The notes below the pieces were generated by a model. That model worked only from the letters and a program-made list of their open reading frames with translations, made no database searches and was not told where the DNA came from. The position numbers and the translations under genes are program-made. This document shows positions 1 through 4,859 of a stretch of DNA of 5,241 bases, one piece after another. Source of the DNA: Micromonosporaceae bacterium (lineage in GTDB: Bacteria > Actinomycetota > Actinomycetes > Mycobacteriales > Micromonosporaceae); the NCBI GenBank assembly GCA_019690055.1, contig JADGGF010000333.1, forward strand, positions 1 through 5,241, read 5' to 3'. The number at the start of each line of letters is the position of its first letter. Position 1 is the stretch's first letter.

Positions 1-1
1 C

Positions 2-505
2 CTACGCGACTGCCCGCCGTTGGCCGTACCGGGTCTGGCCCTTCGGCTTGTACACCGACAGGACGGCGGCCACCAACAACAGGACGAGTGCTCCGACGCT
101 GTGCAGCGCGGGCGACATGTCGCGCAGAGATGCCGGGTCACCGCCGCCCCAGGCGCGGGCGGTGGCCTCGAGCGCGGTCAGGGTCCGCATGTACAGCAAC
201 AGGATGGTTGTGGCGAACAGGTTCATCACCAGCTTGATGATGACCCAGTAGTGGCGCGCCAGGCCCCACTGGGTGACGAGCGCCTGGATCAGTCCCGTGA
301 CCAGCGAGAGCACGCTGAGCGGAACAAGAGCCGCCCAGCCCAGCGACGGCATGACCAGGTACGCGGCCCGGACGAGGTGGCCATCGGTTGCGGCCAAACC
401 CACGATGGCGAGCACAAGGCTGGCCAGCACGGCGCCGAGCCAGCCGACCGAGGCGACGATGTGGGCGAGCAGCGCCAGCTTCCGCCACGGTGGTGGCATC
501 ACCAT
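2..505 (-). CDS. DUF2269-like four-helix integral membrane protein
   Basis: A 167-aa hydrophobic protein that I place in the broad actinobacterial DUF2269-like membrane group by its recognisable pattern, not by a search. Four membrane spans are visible at about residues 11-36, 46-76, 84-106 and 135-151. Family-like signatures are the opening HIVASVGWLGAV (15-26) and the TGLIQ (70-74) to RHYW (84-87) block, with H15 and H85 inside or at the edge of helices. The C-terminus is short and basic. The start is the ATG at 505, whose A is the last base of the upstream gene's TGA (TGATG). No good Shine-Dalgarno precedes it, so translation is probably coupled to the upstream gene. The same frame stays open to 649, but that extension overlaps the upstream gene and is Arg/Gly-rich, so I rejected it. 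The role is unknown. The divergent TetR gene suggests inducible expression. Confidence 0.8.
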   Translation of the reverse strand: MVMPPPWRKLALLAHIVASVGWLGAVLASLVLAIVGLAATDGHLVRAAYLVMPSLGWAALVPLSVLSLVTGLIQALVTQWGLARHYWVIIKLVMNLFATTILLLYMRTLTALEATARAWGGGDPASLRDMSPALHSVGALVLLLVAAVLSVYKPKGQTRYGQRRAVA

Positions 506-711
506 CAGGACCGATCCACTGGTGAAACGGCGAAGGTCGGCCGGGCCGCGGGCGAGGACATGTGCTGTCGTGGCCCGTGCCCGAGCGCCAGCAACACCAC
601 GACCAGTGCGACCACGACCACCCCGGCGATGATGAACCCGATCACCCATCGAGGCATTCCCTCGCGCTGGCGCGCGGCGCGCTGTTTGCTTGCCTGGTCT
701 GGGTCGGTCAT
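505..711 (-). CDS. small single-pass membrane protein, first gene of operon with the DUF2269-like gene
   Basis: A 68-aa protein. It has a charged cytoplasmic-type N-terminus rich in Gln, Arg and Lys (residues 1-21), one strongly hydrophobic Val/Leu/Ile span (22-44) and a short Gly/His/Pro segment (GHGPRQH, 44-50). A low-complexity tail of about 18 residues follows. By the positive-inside rule the tail should lie outside the membrane. The ATG at 711 is preceded by GGAGGAAGCC, a strong ribosome binding site, which decides the start over an upstream in-frame codon at 756. The TGA overlaps the ATG of the next gene by one base, so the two are co-translated and may act together. I recognise a recurrent actinobacterial pattern of a small GHGP-containing membrane protein beside a DUF2269-like gene, but no biochemical role is known to me. 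Confidence 0.78.
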   Translation of the reverse strand: MTDPDQASKQRAARQREGMPRWVIGFIIAGVVVVALVVVLLALGHGPRQHMSSPAARPTFAVSPVDRS

Positions 712-746
712 GGCTTCCTCCGGTAAGTCACGGCATGGACCCGTCC

Positions 747-775
747 ACTTTTGCAATACAGAGTGTCCTTGTCAA
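747..775 (-). promoter_or_regulatory. putative promoter of the small membrane protein/DUF2269-like operon
   Basis: On the minus strand a perfect -35 hexamer TTGACA (775-770) is followed after 17 bp by AAAAGT (752-747). The latter matches the -10 consensus at only three positions, including the important A2 and T6. The start codon lies about 35 bp downstream. The -35 is good and the -10 weak, which fits a regulated promoter. Confidence 0.5.
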
Positions 776-786
776 GACGAAGTGTC
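762..786. promoter_or_regulatory. putative TetR operator region between divergent genes
   Basis: A short palindrome CTTG-T-CAAG (768-776) covers the minus-strand -35. It is flanked by two direct AGTGTC repeats (762-767 and 781-786). The second AGTGTC overlaps the proposed -35 of the TetR gene. A protein bound here would block both divergent promoters, as TetR regulators often do. The arms are only 4 bp, so this is a weak prediction. Confidence 0.3.
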
Positions 787-809
787 ATGCACGGGTCGAG
801 GTGTATGGT
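782..809 (+). promoter_or_regulatory. putative promoter of the TetR gene, giving a leaderless mRNA
   Basis: GTGTCA (782-787, 4 of 6 to the -35 consensus) is followed by a 16-bp spacer and TATGGT (804-809, 4 of 6, fits TANNNT). The GTG start codon at 816 follows the -10 by exactly 6 nt, so the predicted first transcribed base coincides with the start codon. No Shine-Dalgarno sits at a proper distance from 816, as expected for a leaderless transcript. Confidence 0.5.
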
Positions 810-815
810 GTGCTT

Positions 816-1391
816 GTGCCGAGGCTGTGGGAGGACACGATCGACGCGCACCGGCGCAGCGTCGACGAGGCGATCCTGTCCGCAACGGTTGAGCTCGTCG
901 CCGAGCACGGATTGGCGTCGGTCACAATGTCGCAGATCGCTGCCCGGGTCGGTATCGGCCGGGCGACCCTGTACAAGTACTACCCGGACGTCGAGTCCAT
1001 CCTGGTCGCCTGGCACGAACGACAGATCGGCGCACACCTCGCCCAGCTGGCCGAAGTGGGTCAGCAACCTGGCCCGCCGCTGCGCCGGCTACGCGCCGTG
1101 CTCACGGCCTACGCCACGATCTCGCGGCAGCGCCACGGCGACCAGCAGCTCGCCAGCCTGCTGCACTCAGCCGAGCATGTGCGGCGCGCCCAAGCCCACC
1201 TTCGCGACTTCGTCGCGGGCCTGATCACCGAGGCAGCCACCGCCGGCGAGATCCGTACCGATATCCCTCCCGCCGAGCTCGCCGCCTACTGCCTGCACGC
1301 CCTGACCGCAGCCGGGGTTCTCCCGTCAGCCGCGGCCGTCGGCCGGCTGGTGGACGTCACCCTCACCGGGCTGCAGCCGCCCCAACAGTGA
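816..1391 (+). CDS. TetR/AcrR family transcriptional regulator
   Basis: A 191-aa protein, normal for TetR regulators. The N-terminal DNA-binding domain occupies about residues 8-62. Its helix-turn-helix is the segment from VTMSQIA through VGIGRATLYKYYPD (36-58), with the usual TLYKYY recognition-helix end. The remaining 130 residues are the helical ligand and dimer domain, which gives no clue to the ligand. I chose the GTG at 816 because the sequence from VPRLWEDTIDAHRR onward matches how this subgroup begins, and because a TANNNT -10 lies 6 nt upstream. The longer frame from 690 would overlap the divergent gene and adds residues with no TetR character. It is transcribed away from the two-gene membrane operon with 104 bp between starts, so that operon and itself are the likely targets. 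Confidence 0.88.
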   Translation: MPRLWEDTIDAHRRSVDEAILSATVELVAEHGLASVTMSQIAARVGIGRATLYKYYPDVESILVAWHERQIGAHLAQLAEVGQQPGPPLRRLRAVLTAYATISRQRHGDQQLASLLHSAEHVRRAQAHLRDFVAGLITEAATAGEIRTDIPPAELAAYCLHALTAAGVLPSAAAVGRLVDVTLTGLQPPQQ

Positions 1392-1638
1392 GCTTCCCGC
1401 GTCCGGGATGTGCTGGTGCTCGTGGTAACTGCCAAGCTGAAGAAGCACGTCTGGTATGGCGGTTCACACCCGGTGCCGGTGTTGCTGGCGGCAGCGCTCT
1501 GGTGATGCCGTTGCCCGGCCCAGCGGACGGTCCGGTACGTCCGCGGTACGCAGCGCGGCCGCTCAACTGCCTTGGTCGGACTCGTGCGGGCGCCGATTTC
1601 GGTGAACCGCAAGACCGCACCCGCCCGGTTGGACCACC
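1392..1638. other. intergenic region upstream of the L,D-transpeptidase gene
   Basis: These 247 bp hold no convincing gene. A frame open from 1388 to 1669 overlaps the next gene and has unconvincing composition. I see no clear rho-independent terminator after the TetR gene; the best hairpin has 5-bp arms ACACC/GGTGT near 1467-1483. A 7-bp direct repeat CGGTACG (1533-1539 and 1544-1550, period 11) overlaps a GGACG/CGTCC inverted repeat (1525-1529 and 1538-1542). It might be a binding site, but it could also be chance in GC-rich DNA. No promoter hexamers for the downstream gene are clear. Confidence 0.5.
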
Positions 1639-2769
1639 ATGGGCGTCATGCGACTGGCGATTGCGATAGCCGGCCTCAGTCTGGTCGCTGGCGGCGGGGT
1701 ACCACAGACCTCCCAACGGGTTCAGCACGATGCCACGGCCATACACGATGCCATGGGCACAGTGGCCACCAGCACGGCGGACCCGGCGACCGTGACCGCG
1801 AGCGGCCCCGGCGGCCAACCCGAGACGCGGACCACGACCACCAGCACACTGGCGGAGTCCGGGCCGGCTACCACGGCCAGGCTGCCCGTCCGGGACGGGC
1901 AGACGGTCGGCGTCGCGATGCCGATCACCGTCGAGTTTGACAAGGAGATCCCGCCGGCGGCGCGTCCAGAGATTCAGAGACGCCTGTCTGTGGAGACCAA
2001 CCCGCCGCAGCCGGGCGTCTGGTCGTGGGACCCGAGCGGCAGCCAGGTCTGGTACCGCGCCCCGGACTACTGGAAGCCGGGCACCACCATCACCGTACGC
2101 GCCAGCCTGGCCGGCGTGCCGATGGGCAACGGGACCGTCGGCGACGCCGACCGCAGCGCCACCGTCACCGTCGGCAACAAGGTATTTATGTACGTCTCCA
2201 ACCAGGCCAAGCACATGCAGGTCTATATCAACGACCAGCTCGTCCGCGTTCTGCCGGTAAGCCTGGGCAAGCCGAGCACTCCGTCGTCGTCGGGATTCAT
2301 GGTGGTGATGAGCAAGGAACCGCAGGCCACCTTCGACACCCGCGGATCCGCCGACCCCTACGTCGTCGACGTGCAGTGGGCGATGCGGCTGACCCGGGGC
2401 GGCGAGTACATCCACTCAGCGCCGTGGTCGGTGGGAGCTCAGGGCCGGTACAACGTCTCGCACGGCTGCACGAACCTCTCACCGACGAACGCCAAGTGGC
2501 TCTTCGATCAGGCCCACGTCGGCGACCCGATCATCGTCAAGGACACCGAGGACGCGCTTCATCACGGCAACGGCTGGACCGCGTGGAACCTCCCCTGGTC
2601 GGAGTACGTCAAGGGCTCCGCGCTGCCGGTGCCGCCCGAGCTGGCCAACGCCGTCGGCGTCGATCCCGCGACCGGAATCCCGCCGACGCCGACCGCCGCG
2701 GTCGCCACCTCGACACCCAGCCAGCGGGCAGCGACCCCCGGCCTGGATGCCGTCCGCCCCACCGACTGA
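1639..2769 (+). CDS. exported L,D-transpeptidase (Ig-like domain plus YkuD catalytic domain)
   Basis: A 376-aa enzyme of the mycobacterial LdtMt2 type. Such enzymes form 3-3 peptidoglycan cross-links outside the membrane, resist most beta-lactams and are inhibited by carbapenems. The layout is a signal segment (1-20), a Ser/Thr/Pro-rich linker (40-80), one Ig-like domain (about 82-178) and the YkuD domain (about 182-302). A Trp-rich GWTAWNLPW segment (312-320) and a low-complexity tail (331-376) follow. The catalytic motif is H259-X14-SHGCTN, with C277 the nucleophile and H275 beside it. LdtMt2 has two Ig-like domains; only one is seen here. The signal segment ends LVAGGG where relatives usually have a lipobox cysteine, so it is probably secreted or kept as a membrane anchor. 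The start is uncertain: ATG 1639 and ATG 1648 are both plausible and the RBS (GGTTGGA) is weak. Confidence 0.93.
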   Translation: MGVMRLAIAIAGLSLVAGGGVPQTSQRVQHDATAIHDAMGTVATSTADPATVTASGPGGQPETRTTTTSTLAESGPATTARLPVRDGQTVGVAMPITVEFDKEIPPAARPEIQRRLSVETNPPQPGVWSWDPSGSQVWYRAPDYWKPGTTITVRASLAGVPMGNGTVGDADRSATVTVGNKVFMYVSNQAKHMQVYINDQLVRVLPVSLGKPSTPSSSGFMVVMSKEPQATFDTRGSADPYVVDVQWAMRLTRGGEYIHSAPWSVGAQGRYNVSHGCTNLSPTNAKWLFDQAHVGDPIIVKDTEDALHHGNGWTAWNLPWSEYVKGSALPVPPELANAVGVDPATGIPPTPTAAVATSTPSQRAATPGLDAVRPTD

Positions 2770-2779
2770 CCCGGCAGAC

Positions 2780-3466
2780 CTACTTCGCGAGCTGGTGCAG
2801 AGTCACGCAACACCGGTCTGTCCCTGGGTCCAGCGCGACCTCGATGTCATCCAGATCCAGCGCGCGCGTCATCGCCGTGACGAACTCGAGGTTCATGCCA
2901 CACACGAGCTCCCGATCGTGCTGTGCCAATGCATCGAACGGGCAGTTCGCCATGATGATCCGAATGCCCTCGGTTCGAGGTTCGTAGCCGCAGGAGGCCA
3001 GGATCGCGGCCAGTGATACGGGATCATCACCGGCCTCCGCGCGCACTTCATCGCCGATGCGACGAGCCGCAGCCGCCGCCGCCCGGGCGACCGCGGTCCC
3101 GATGGGCTGCCCGGTCGTGGCGTTGTCGCGGATGGCGTCCGCGAAGATCCGCCCGACCAGCTCATAGCGGCGCTCGGGCAGGCTCACCGAGATCTCCTGC
3201 TTGGCTCGCCGGTACAGCTTCGCCGGCCGGCCGGCACCGGGTCCGCGACGACCCGAGAGCCGGCGGAACTCGACCTCCAGCAGGCCCTCCTCCACCAGGC
3301 GATCGAGGTGGAACTTCACCACGTGACGGGCGAGGCCGGTGGCGGCCGCGGCTTGATCGCGACTGACGGGCTCCGCCTGCGCCACGACGTACAGGTACAG
3401 GTCACGCCGGGCCGGTTCGGCCAGGGCGCCGATCCGGCGCAGCTTCGCGACCAGCTTCTCGATCAT
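2780..3466 (-). CDS. SufR-like (COG2345-type) winged-helix regulator with a cysteine cluster
   Basis: A 228-aa regulator. The N-terminal winged helix-turn-helix spans about residues 12-88. Its recognition region is around TGLARHVVKFHLDRLVEEGLL (43-63), followed by an Arg/Gly-rich wing ending GRPAKLYRR (79-87). The C-terminal domain carries C159, C175, C189, C219 and C220. The block NCPFDALAQHDRELVCGMN (174-192) gives a C-X13-C spacing. A C-X13-C pair is also found in SufR, where such cysteines bind a [4Fe-4S] or [2Fe-2S] cluster, so redox, iron or NO sensing is inferred. An in-frame GTG at 3490 would add eight residues. I prefer the ATG at 3466 because homology-like sequence starts there, but neither has a good ribosome binding site. 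It is divergent from the DoxX-like operon, with a strong dyad between them, and ends 10 bp from the L,D-transpeptidase stop. Confidence 0.82.
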   Translation of the reverse strand: MIEKLVAKLRRIGALAEPARRDLYLYVVAQAEPVSRDQAAAATGLARHVVKFHLDRLVEEGLLEVEFRRLSGRRGPGAGRPAKLYRRAKQEISVSLPERRYELVGRIFADAIRDNATTGQPIGTAVARAAAAAARRIGDEVRAEAGDDPVSLAAILASCGYEPRTEGIRIIMANCPFDALAQHDRELVCGMNLEFVTAMTRALDLDDIEVALDPGTDRCCVTLHQLAK

Positions 3467-3495
3467 GACCGGCCCGTTTCTAAAAGACACTGCAC

Positions 3496-3524
3496 TTGAC
3501 GTAAGAACGTCCCGCTTCTAACGT
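3496..3524 (+). promoter_or_regulatory. putative promoter of the DoxX-like/helical-bundle operon
   Basis: TTGACG (3496-3501, 5 of 6 to the -35 consensus), a 17-bp spacer and TAACGT (3519-3524, with the key T1, A2 and T6). Transcription would begin near 3531, about 30 nt before the start codon and its ribosome binding site. The promoter is embedded in the operator dyad. Confidence 0.6.
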
Positions 3525-3525
3525 C
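3498..3525. promoter_or_regulatory. operator dyad in the divergent control region
   Basis: An inverted repeat with arms GACGTAAGAA (3498-3507) and TTCTAACGTC (3516-3525) and an 8-bp centre; 9 of 10 arm positions pair. It lies exactly over the -35 to -10 span of the plus-strand promoter. This position fits a repressor site, most simply for the adjacent winged-helix regulator. Related half-sites occur at 3478-3483 and 3540-3545. Confidence 0.7.
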
Positions 3526-3561
3526 CATCATATCGTCCCATAGAACGTGCGAGGAGGGCCC

Positions 3562-3999
3562 ATGACAGCCACGGGCACAACCGAGGAGCGCGAGCTCGGG
3601 TCGCGGTCGACGAAACAGGCGTTCCGCCTGCTCCACACCGTCTTCACGGTCGCGCCAATCCTCTTTGGACTGGACAAGTTCGTCGGATTGCTCACCGACT
3701 GGGAGTCGTATCTCGCTCCGGACATCGACCGTCTCGTCCCCGGCTCGGCGCACCAGGCCATGCTCGCCGTCGGCGTGATCGAGATCGTCGCTGGTCTGCT
3801 GGTGGCGGTGCTGCCACGCATCGGCGGGTACGTCGTCGCCGTATGGCTGCTCGCCATCATCGTGAACCTGCTGCTGATCGGCGACTACTACGACGTCGCG
3901 CTGCGCGACTTCGGTCTGCTCGTCGGCGCGCTAGCCCTGGCCCGTCTCGCCGCGTCGTTCCCAACGGCGCGGTGGTGGCGTGGGAGGAGCACGCGATGA
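3562..3999 (+). CDS. small DoxX-like four-helix membrane protein
   Basis: A 145-aa integral membrane protein with a polar N-terminus of about 19 residues. Four spans lie at roughly 20-42, 64-84, 88-108 and 113-131. Size, topology and motifs (FTVAPILFGLDKF at 28-40, LAP at 51-53, VGVIEIVAGLLV at 70-81, ALRDFGLLVGALALARLA at 113-130) resemble a DoxX-like group seen in actinobacteria. DoxX-type proteins are associated with quinone- or thiol-linked redox work in the membrane; in mycobacteria DoxX partners SodA and SseA. That role is not shown for this subgroup. The ATG at 3562 has a strong GAGGAGG site (3551-3557) four bases upstream, which decides it over a GTG at 3547. Its TGA overlaps the next ATG by four bases (ATGA), so the two genes form an operon. 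Expression is likely controlled by the dyad at 3498-3525. Confidence 0.82.
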   Translation: MTATGTTEERELGSRSTKQAFRLLHTVFTVAPILFGLDKFVGLLTDWESYLAPDIDRLVPGSAHQAMLAVGVIEIVAGLLVAVLPRIGGYVVAVWLLAIIVNLLLIGDYYDVALRDFGLLVGALALARLAASFPTARWWRGRSTR

Positions 4000-4709
4000 C
4001 ATCACAGCTCATCGGTCGCCGAGCCCTGATCGCCGTGATCGGAACCATCACACTGCTGGTCACCCTGGCCGCGGTCGTACTCCGGGGTTCGGCCGACGCG
4101 GCCCCGCCACCCGCTCCGGACGCCGCCGCACACCACGGCGGGCATGGCGTTCCAGAAGTCCCACGCACGGCTGGCCAAGTCGCGCTGCATGACCAGATGC
4201 GCAAGCTCTGGGAGGACCACGTCACGTGGACCCGGCTGGCGATCGTCACCTTCGCGAGCGGCTCGCCCGGATTCGATGCCACCGCAGCTCGCCTGTTGCA
4301 GAACCAAACCGACATCGGCAACGCGATCAAGCCGTTCTACGGCGAAGCCGCCGGAAACCAGCTCACGGCCTTGCTCCACGACCACATCACCATTGCGGTG
4401 GAGTTGCTGCAAGCGGCGAAGGCCGGGAACACCGACGCGTTCGACGACGCGAATGCCCGGTGGTACGCGAACGCGGACGACATCGCCGACTTCCTCGCCG
4501 CGGCCAACCCGCGCTGGTGGCCCCAGGCCGAGATGCGTGCAGCCATGAGGACACACCTGGATCAAACCCTGGCCGAAGCCGCCCACGAGCTCGCCGGTGA
4601 TTACGCGGCCAGCGTCGCGGACTACGAGGAAATCCACCAACACATCCTGGCCATGGCCGACCTCCTGAGCTTCGGCATCTGGCGCCAGTTCCCCGGTTCT
4701 GTCCACTAA
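3996..4709 (+). CDS. exported all-helical protein of unknown function with three related hairpins
   Basis: A 237-aa protein. Residues 8-30 form a hydrophobic signal or anchor after a twin-Arg/basic start. A possible signal-peptidase site is A33-D34-A35, followed by a Pro/Ala linker with the His cluster HHGGH (46-50). The rest (about 61-229) has no Cys and looks entirely alpha-helical. Three segments line up: H75, H130 and H187 sit at the same place in a first helix, and I107, I163 and I217 in a second, with spacing of 54-57 residues. This suggests a triplicated helical hairpin. Several His, Asp and Glu residues (EDH, HDH, EEIHQH) could bind metal, but this is inference. The ATG at 3996 overlaps the DoxX-like stop and has GGGAGGAG six bases upstream. 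I recognise a conserved bacterial family of unknown function (sometimes loosely named) and assign no activity. Confidence 0.82.
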   Translation: MTSQLIGRRALIAVIGTITLLVTLAAVVLRGSADAAPPPAPDAAAHHGGHGVPEVPRTAGQVALHDQMRKLWEDHVTWTRLAIVTFASGSPGFDATAARLLQNQTDIGNAIKPFYGEAAGNQLTALLHDHITIAVELLQAAKAGNTDAFDDANARWYANADDIADFLAAANPRWWPQAEMRAAMRTHLDQTLAEAAHELAGDYAASVADYEEIHQHILAMADLLSFGIWRQFPGSVH

Positions 4710-4717
4710 GGATCTTC

Positions 4718-4754
4718 GCTGGGCAGGTCCACCGGCGTGGCGGATCTGCCCAGC
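4718..4754. terminator. strong hairpin, likely bidirectional terminator between convergent genes
   Basis: GCTGGGCAGGTCC (4718-4730) pairs with GGATCTGCCCAGC (4742-4754). This makes a 13-bp stem with one G-T pair and an 11-nt loop. It begins 9 bp after the stop of the helical-protein gene and lies between convergent genes. There is no T-run, as is common for actinobacterial terminators. Confidence 0.72.
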
Positions 4755-4795
4755 ATCGCCACCTCGGCCGCCCTGAGGCCCGCCGTCCTCGCCGG

Positions 4796-4816
4796 TGAAC
4801 CGTTCCGGAGGGTTCA
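4796..4816. repeat. small inverted repeat in the convergent intergenic region
   Basis: TGAACC (4796-4801) and GGTTCA (4811-4816) pair perfectly around a 9-nt loop. It lies 34 bp beyond the MarR stop in the direction of that gene's transcription, so it may assist termination. The short stem makes this uncertain. Confidence 0.35.
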
Positions 4817-4842
4817 GCGACGCGCTGTGCGGCAGCCGCACC

Positions 4843-4859
4843 GCCGCTGTCACAGCGGC
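4843..4859. repeat. perfect 17-bp palindrome over the MarR stop codon
   Basis: GCCGCTGT (4843-4850) and ACAGCGGC (4852-4859) are perfect inverted copies around a single C at 4851. The TGA stop of the MarR gene (4852-4850) lies in its centre. In RNA it could fold as a GC-rich stem with a small loop, acting as a terminator or 3'-end stabiliser. As DNA it has the symmetry of a dimeric protein site. Confidence 0.55.

Noticed and set aside
506..649. N-terminal extension of the DUF2269-like protein to an in-frame start at 649
   Set aside because: It overlaps the upstream small membrane gene in another frame and is Arg/Gly-rich. The TGATG junction gives a natural start at 505.
738..797. Inverted GACCCGT (738-744)/ACGGGTC (791-797)
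   Set aside because: The copies are 46 bp apart and only 7 bp long, which is plausible by chance in GC-rich DNA. It does not coincide with promoter elements.
690..815. N-terminal extension of the TetR protein
   Set aside because: It overlaps the divergent gene and its promoter region. The added residues lack TetR similarity, and the leaderless GTG at 816 explains the start better.
20..892. Long plus-strand open frame (290 codons) opposite the membrane operon
   Set aside because: It is antisense to two well-supported genes. Its translation is Gln/His/Arg/Asp-rich with no domain, as expected for the reverse of GC-biased coding DNA.
1388..1669. 93-codon plus-strand frame between the TetR and L,D-transpeptidase genes
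   Set aside because: It overlaps the L,D-transpeptidase signal sequence, has no good ribosome binding site and no recognisable domain.
1363..2415. 350-codon minus-strand frame opposite the L,D-transpeptidase
   Set aside because: It is the mirror of strong coding bias. The plus strand carries the complete catalytic motif and domain order, and the minus frame shows no family signature.
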